Source: Wolfiporia cocos (lineage: Eukaryota > Basidiomycota > Agaricomycetes > Polyporales > Phaeolaceae). From it: a stretch of DNA of 64,000 nt. The position numbers were made by a program, and so were the translations under genes. Below the pieces are notes generated by a model. It had not been told where the DNA came from. It worked only from the letters and a program-made list of their open reading frames with translations, and made no database searches. The stretch is from positions 3,348,001 through 3,412,000 of the forward strand of contig JACCLO010000001.1 in assembly GCA_029448655.1 (NCBI GenBank), in the 5' to 3' direction. Below are positions 58,284-64,000 of the stretch, in pieces (position 1 is the first letter of the stretch; every line of letters starts with the position of its first letter).

Positions 58284-59527
58284 ATGTCGACGTACGCTCC
58301 TCGCCATGCCCCCTCTGCCTTCACGACGCCCGCCGCGACGACGCTCTTCCGCCGTCTGACATGGGAGGGCACCGTCCCGCTCGAGATCCGCGTCAGCTCG
58401 CAGGAGCTCCCTGCGAACAGCGACCGGGGGCTGGAATGCTATTACATCCAAGCCCCCCGCGTCAGCTACCTCCCGCTGCTGATTCCGGAGCTCAAGCGGT
58501 TCCTGATGGACGTGGTCTTTGACGAGACCGCCGCGCGCGCGATCAAGGAGGACGACTGGTGGTTCGAGCTCGATGACGGGAACCTGGTCAAGTGGTGAGT
58601 GCACGCGCCGGACGTCGTACGCCGCTCGCACACGCCCACGGCGACGCATCGCTTATGCGCTCTGAATGCGAAGGCATTGGCCTATTGGGCTCATATACGA
58701 CAATCATGCTATCACCATGTCCACGCGCGCAAACTCATCGTCCGCGCAGACAGTCCCCCTACGCCTCGTTCTTCATCTCGCATCGCCGCCGACGGATAGG
58801 CTTCTTTTGTCCCCCGGTGCCGAGGCATGCAAACAGGCATTTATGGGCCAGCTCAAGGAAGCAGACTTTATCAGATGGGGCAACACGAAGCGCATCACAG
58901 GTCTGAGGAAGGCCGAGCAGGACGGGCTTTGGGAGGGTATCAAAGAACGTGAGACGTGCCCAATCGTATCCCCCTCATCAAGGCTGACGTGCCAACTGCC
59001 TCGGTTTAAGATAATTTCGAAGAATACTGGCGTGTCGCGTCCAAGATCACCCCTACGACGACCCCCACGCGTTCACACTCGCCGCCCCCGCCTCCCTCCT
59101 CCGCCTCATTGCATACGCGCCCTCCATCCGCGGACCCCGGCTCGAGTGGTGCACCCGATCGGGACGGTGCGTACAACGTCCGCAGTGTCCCTGCGCGAAT
59201 ATACCTACCAGACGGCCCTGTCCTACAAGATCTGGTTCCACCGACGCTGGAGGATGGTGAGTGGCCCTCTCGTCTACTGGGAGCCGACCAAGTGCCTTAA
59301 CCTGAACCCTTTGTGATACAGGCTCGCCCCACACCCTCTTTCACTTCCTTCGCACTCACCTTCCTCTCCTCTTTCCAGAAGACCGACCACCGCTCGCGTT
59401 TGCAATCGTTCAAGGAGTGGTTGCCCCACCAGATGCTGAGATGGCATGGCTGGGCGCATGCATGGCTGGTGCTGACGGGTGGCTTAACGTGTGTGTAGGT
59501 CTACTGCGCGAGGGTCCGAGGTTCTAA
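58284..59527 (+). CDS. ATG5: Autophagy protein ATG5
   Basis: ATG5 is conjugated to ATG12 and, with ATG16, acts as E3-like factor for ATG8 lipidation. Exons 58284-58594, 58674-58948, 59011-59256 and 59322-59527 give 345 residues. Landmarks are TLFRRLTWEGTVPLEIRVS, YYIQAPRVSYLPLLIPELKR, WHWPIGLIYDN, FMGQLKEADFIRWGNTKR and LRKAEQDGLWEGI, then YNVRSVPARIYLPDG and HTLFHFLRTHLPLLFP. The acceptor lysine for ATG12 is expected in the FIRWGNTKR/LRKAEQD region from family knowledge; which Lys is used was not determined. A Pro/Ser-rich loop in exon 3 is a variable insertion between the two ubiquitin-like folds. Intact. Confidence 0.96.
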
Positions 59528-59719
59528 TGAAGGTAGGAGTTTGCATTCGTTGATGTATACCTTTTTCGCCACTTCTACTATTGTATGCACTTTTATTGTC
59601 AGAATCAAGTGGTGCTGGATAGAACCGTTGAGTGAAGACGAATCAGATGTTCGATGGAATAAATAGCAAAACAAAATTGTGGAAGGTTTCACATAATGCC
59701 AAATATTCGTTGCGCACGA

Positions 59720-59792
59720 TAGCAACAACTCGTTTCGATCGAGTGACCTCAGGGTTATGAGCCCCGCGCGCTTCCAGCTGCGCCATGTTGCT
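59720..59792 (-). tRNA. Initiator tRNA-Met (CAT)
   Basis: 73 nt, no intron. The 5' AGCAACA pairs perfectly with the 3' TGTTGCT, so the first pair is A1:U72, an initiator hallmark. The anticodon loop CTCATAA carries CAT, with a GGG/CCC-type anticodon stem (GGGCTCATAACCC). The T-loop is ATCGAAA rather than TTCGANT, the A54/A60 initiator hallmark. T-runs lie just downstream on the minus strand. It lies between the 3' ends of ATG5 and the quinone oxidoreductase gene. Confidence 0.96.
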
Positions 59793-59875
59793 GTATCCAA
59801 GTTGGACAAATGCAATATATATCAATAATCATGAGGGAGAAATGTAGAACATGGTAGCACTGACCAGTATGAGTT

Positions 59876-61332
59876 CTACAGTTTCGCCCTTTCCGCCGCC
59901 TCTTCATTTCTGATTCGGGTCACCACCTTCCCCCAGGTCTTACGCTGCTCGAGTGCTGCAAGACCATCGGCTATCCTCTCCAGCGGGTAAATCTCACCGT
60001 AAACCACAGGCTTGACACGCCCCGTTGACAGTAAGCTCATGAGAAAGGGCGAGTTAGTTATCCCATCGTACGCACGGAACCGGAGGTACTCACTCGAGTA
60101 GAGCCCCGTACACAGCAGGTTTATGTGCAGGCTCCTTCGCTGAGGGTTCAAGTTAGATGGAATCCGCGCACTATGACTCGGAGAAAGATGGACCGAAGTG
60201 ACGTACTAGTGTAGGCACCCCAATGAATACCAACAATGGAGATGTTCTTCAGCAATACCAAGTTCAAAGGTAGCTTCACCGTGACATCAGCAATGTTGTT
60301 ATACATCGAGAGGTCAGCAAACGCACGCTTTCAATCTTTCCGCCTGCGAATCCGACGACGATCGCGCGGCCTTTCCATGCAATGCACTTCAACGAGTCTA
60401 GCTACCGAATTCAGTCCGGGTAAAAATCCATCGAAGTGAGAGCTCGACAACCTCTTATAAGACCGACGGGATCATACACGACATCTACACCCCTGCCGCC
60501 CGTGATCTTGAGTACTTCCTGCTGCCAATTAGGCTTGCTGTAGTCGACAGCGTGGTCTGCGCCACCGTATTTGACAGAAACGTCTATCTTAGCGGGCGAG
60601 CCTGCTGCAGCTATGACCTTGGCACCGAGGGCTGAAGAAGATCGGTGAGTGAAATGAGAAGGCATTGCATACAGGTGATCCTCGCCTTTCGCCAACTGGA
60701 CTGCTGCAATGCCTACGCCTCCTGCGGATGCAGTGACAAGCACCCATTCACCTGCTCACAGTAAACGATAGTTCAAGCCGTGTAAGCGATGGATCTCTCA
60801 CCTGACTTGAGCTCAGCTCGTCCGACCAGTGCTTCGTAGCTTGTTGGCCAAGTGACGAACAGGCCTATAGAATTTACGTTCATGTGTCGTCATACCCATC
60901 CGCACTAGCACACACCTGCGCCTTGGTCGAAGGTCATGTTCGCGGGGAGTGGCAAGACATCTGCCCACTTTACTGCAACCTTCTCGGCATAGGCTCCATT
61001 GGATACCCCGCCGAATACCCTGTCGCCGGGTTTGTATGGGCAGCCCTTAGGAATGGGAGAGTCTGCCGCGATGCGGCCAGCAAACTCGGTGCCCAGAACG
61101 AAGGGGAACGGTGGCTGGTACTGGTATTTGCCTTGGCATTGCAGTATCTGTGGTTCAGTGCTCAGCACATAAAGCTGCTTGACTGTAGGCGAGCACTGAC
61201 GTCGTAGAAGTTCAGGCCTGCACTGTATACATCAACGAGAACTTCATTTCCCCCCGCTTTCGGCGCTGGGGCATTCAGCGTTAACGGAATCTTCGAGGGG
61301 TGAGCGTACTCCGTGACTACGACTGCGCGCAT
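59876..61332 (-). CDS. Zinc-independent MDR-family quinone oxidoreductase
   Basis: NAD(P)H-dependent quinone/enone reductase of the zeta-crystallin type. Starts MRAVVVTEYAHPSK at 61332. GroES-like domain: LVDVYSAGLNFYD, FPFVLGTEFAGRI, KPGDRVFGGVSNGAYAEK. Nucleotide-binding domain: TASAGGVGIAAVQLAK, ALGAKVIAAAGSPAKID, YGGADHAVDYSKPNW, GRGVDVVYDPVG, WKGRAIVVGFAGGKIE. C-terminal part: LPLNLVLLKNISIVGIHWGAY, GRVKPVVYGEIYPLERIADG, KTWGKVVTRI. No structural zinc Cys cluster. About nine exons, all needed to keep the family alignment. The segment 60685-60632 (54 nt) looks like a GC-AG intron but has no stop and is a multiple of three, so retention would add 18 residues. Confidence 0.88.
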
Positions 61333-61696
61333 TGGACCGGCCTTGAGAGCTTGATGTCTGACCGCGCTATGATTATGTATGCCGTCCTTGGGATGTTCTA
61401 CCAAGGTCGAGGTCACCAGCGGTGCATACGCAACCTTCCCCTGCTCACACTGAGAAGCAATTCACGGTCCCATGATTTACTCCGCAAATAGCTAACGCCG
61501 GCTCGCGAAGCCGAGCTAGAACGTGATTTCGAAAGCGCCGGAGTCTGTTGAGTTGAGCCTGAATGCCATCATGGCGGGAGGGCAAAGAAATGCAAAGAGT
61601 CGTGATGCGCGAATGTAAGTACTTGGCCTGTATGATACATGATGTGGTGCTTCTACATATCGATGCTTCTGCAAATTACTGTACTCTGAAATATCC
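61333..61696. other. Intergenic region between HECT gene 3' end and quinone oxidoreductase
   Basis: 364 bp; promoter side of the oxidoreductase. No motif assigned. Confidence 0.35.
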
Positions 61697-64000
61697 TTAT
61701 GCGAAACCAAAGCCTTCCCCGCCTTCATTGATCGCGAGCAACAATTGTTGTCGGAGCATCTCATACGACGAGTATTGCGGTAGGTCGATCTGGTTGAAGC
61801 CTGTGAAAAAGACGAATCAGCACAACGTCGTATCAGCAGTCTCAACACGAGAGCATACATGTGTGGGCTTGTGGTAGTCGGTCGGTGTCGCCATACGCCC
61901 GGTGAATCGAGAACTTCTGCACGCCCTGCACGCCCTGGAGCTCTGTGAAACCACCAAGAGGCACTCGTGACGTCCCCGTGGCAAAGCTGAGAACTTTGGC
62001 TCTCTCCTCCCTGTTGAACGACTTCAAGGCACGCCAGAACCATACAATGACGGGATCAGAGCTCGAGTAGCCGTTGTAATCTGTTGCCGCACGCCACTCG
62101 TCCACGTCGATGTCGGGTGTTCCTGAGATTAATAATTCAAGCTCTTGTTCGTTGAACTGGTGGTAGAGGATCAGCATCGGTGACAGCACATGGAGGCACA
62201 CACTCACGATTGTGATTAGATCCTTCGGGATGATCTCATAGAAACCATTCAACAGCGCCTCAATTTGATCCTTGATCGAGGAATACAAGCGGTACTGCGC
62301 GGAGAGTTGGACAAACTCGCGTTTGTTTTCCTGGGTGACGGGCGTTGATCGACCGTTTTCCTTGAGGTCGACGATCTTCGTGACTCCAAACTGGCAAGAT
62401 TACTTCAGCTGACATCTTGGAGAATATAATCTCAGCGAAACTAACCTCATCTGCCTCAACGCTAAAGGTCAACTCGAGGGCACTGGGGTCGTTCTCGAGG
62501 ATCCAGCAGAGCGAGTTGTAGTACTCGGGGTCGACCCACTCCACGTCCTTATAATCTACCGGCTTGCCTAATAATTGTCTGTATAGACTTCGCGCAAAAT
62601 AGGCATCCAAGAGGCGTCCGTCGTAGATGGCCTTTCCTATGACACGACCAACGAACTTGAAGAATGACAGGTGTTCGGGATTGACCCACGATGCTTTGTT
62701 GGGCTGATACGTCAGCCTGTCCGCTGCACAAGGCTGGAATAGCGCATAATTGGGGTCGAACATCTGACGAGCCAATATCTGGAACCATTCTCGAGTGACA
62801 CCGCCGGCGTCGACTCCTTCTTCGTCGTAGAAGCGAATACTGAGCTTGCCATACTTGATCTGATCGCCTGTCTTCCGCTGCAGGTATTGGAAGCTGTCCT
62901 CGAACACTCGCTGTCGTCGTACATTGAGCTGCAGAGTTCCGTGGTGTTCGCGTGAATGAGGCCGTCTGTGCAGCTGCTGATTGAAGTAGTTCCTCTTGTT
63001 GTCGAAGTCCAAAACGCGGGGATTGTGTACGAGGAGCGAGAATGATCCACTCATCAGGGACGGATTGTTACGGACCATGAGATTGAGGACTTTGCGATGG
63101 GCATCAGTGAAAGTCACGAAAAGGTCCTCCATCGATTCGCGAGGTGTTGTTGGAGATCTAGGCGAAGCGGAAGCACGCAGTAGACGAGCCGCACCGCCCG
63201 ATTTTGTGCCAACATATTTGCAAACAACCATGAGAGACTCGATGAGAGGGAGAAGCACTGTCGCAATATGTTCCATCTCCTGTCTTTCTTCAATGATAGC
63301 AAGACAATCTCCTAGGCGCCGCCAGAGAGGAGCAAATCTGAAGGATTCGTAGATCTCCTGGACTTTCTCAATGTCTGCCTCACTGATGGCGGCTGCCGGA
63401 GAGGTAGTAGATCGAGGGGAGAACATATAGTCAATCGTTTTGAGGACTCTGAGCAATTTGGCTTGATCTGACGACGCCGGCGAGAACTTCGAGGCAATCG
63501 CACTGGCCAGAACATCGCTCTGAGACTCCCGAAGGGCAGTAGCGAGCTCATCCAGGGCAGCATGCAGACCATGACCGAAATCCTGAGCTCTTGAACGCAA
63601 CTCATTCGCAATGACATCGCGAGCTTCAGGAACGAATGACAAGTGTTGGATGAGAGCCAGGCTTTGTGAGAACGTCCGCCCCGAGCATTCGCCCGCGGTT
63701 AAGATGTTGACAATGAGGCGCATGACAGTGTGCGGGATGACGGGAGGCTTTGTTAGAAGCACCTTGTCTGCTGAGGCAGTCTCCGGACGAGAGGGCTCAG
63801 TCTGAACTTGCGTAGCTTCACCAGTGCTCGGGGGTGCTAGAGTAAATCAATCTCAGTGGATATTTCAAGCGAGCCAGAATGTGCTCACCGTTCACAGATG
63901 ATTGTGCGGCGTTAGCAGGCGGGCCCGGTTGCTGATCAGGCGTAGTCGCAGAACCAGTTGACTCTGTCTTATCTCTACTAGAGCTCTTGAGACTAGCTAG
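61697..64000 (-). CDS. TOM1: HECT E3 ubiquitin ligase, Tom1/HUWE1 type (C-terminal part)
   Basis: The gene enters from the right edge, so the N-terminus is outside the window. The visible part has an upstream helical region ([37 protein letters not shown]) typical of the DUF913/DUF908-containing Tom1/HUWE1 group, followed by a full HECT domain. Its landmarks are [73 protein letters not shown] and a C-lobe with [13 protein letters not shown]. The catalytic cysteine is in LPQAHTCFNQIDLP and the end is [15 protein letters not shown]. The Cys codon is split by the last intron (ACA T|GTATGC ... ACAG|GC TTC). A 54-nt intron after EADE lacks stops. Roles of the family include histone degradation, mRNA export and stress response. 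Confidence 0.93.

Noticed and set aside
62260..62450. Read-through of the HECT frame past EADE to a stop at 62260
   Set aside because: The continuation is unlike HECT domains. A GT-AG intron rejoins [13 protein letters not shown] in frame.
1..64000. CRISPR arrays, operons, prophage or bacterial defence genes
   Set aside because: All confident genes are eukaryotic and intron-rich. No regularly spaced direct repeats were seen.

Overview
This is nuclear DNA of a filamentous basidiomycete, most likely an Agaricomycete. The evidence is many short introns (about 45-75 nt), small phase-matched exons, basidiomycete-specific families (two DUF6533-type membrane proteins), a tRNA-Met initiator gene and a non-LTR retrotransposon. 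There are no operons or CRISPR arrays. Exon coordinates given below were worked out by hand from GT-AG (and some GC-AG) signals, reading phase and family similarity. The start and end of each CDS entry are the outer limits of a spliced gene.

Layout, left to right. 1-1874: no gene seen. 1.9-10.5 kb: Ser/Pro-rich protein (-), UTP6 (+), Ran1/Ksp1-type kinase (+). 10.9-12.8 kb: Pho80/Pcl-type cyclin (-) divergent from ribosomal protein L12 (+). 13-17.3 kb: gene-poor land ending in a 5'-truncated LINE (-), which stops less than 100 bp before phosphomannomutase (+). 17.4-25.8 kb: dense housekeeping block with PMM, SNU23, cytosolic isoleucyl-tRNA synthetase (-) and a RING/TRAF-type zinc-finger protein (+). 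25.9-32.3 kb: accessory island with a DUF6533 membrane protein (-) and a flavin amine oxidase pseudogene interrupted by a 702-bp foldback element whose arms each carry a tRNA-like sequence. 32.3-38.1 kb: four genes or gaps on the minus strand, namely a DUF218 protein, a ferroportin-like transporter and a CECR5-like HAD hydrolase. 39.9-50.5 kb: ankyrin protein (+), a transcription factor with both C2H2 and Zn2Cys6 fingers (+) and a GT61 glycosyltransferase (+). 51.3-55.8 kb: Git3-type GPCR (-) and a second DUF6533 protein (-). 56.9-59.8 kb: a multi-pass membrane protein (-) sharing a promoter with ATG5 (+), then an initiator tRNA gene (-). 59.9-64 kb: quinone oxidoreductase (-) and the C-terminal part of a Tom1/HUWE1-type HECT ligase (-), which runs off the window.

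Functional themes. Housekeeping genes cover ribosome biogenesis and translation (UTP6, RPL12, IleRS, tRNA-iMet), splicing (SNU23), glycosylation precursors (PMM, GT61), autophagy (ATG5) and ubiquitin ligation (HECT, RING). Sensing and signalling genes are the kinase, the cyclin, a GPCR and two DUF6533 receptor-like proteins. I see no biosynthetic cluster. The most unusual items are the tRNA-bearing foldback element inside the amine oxidase relic, the repeated use of GC-AG introns, and the combined C2H2/Zn2Cys6 regulator.
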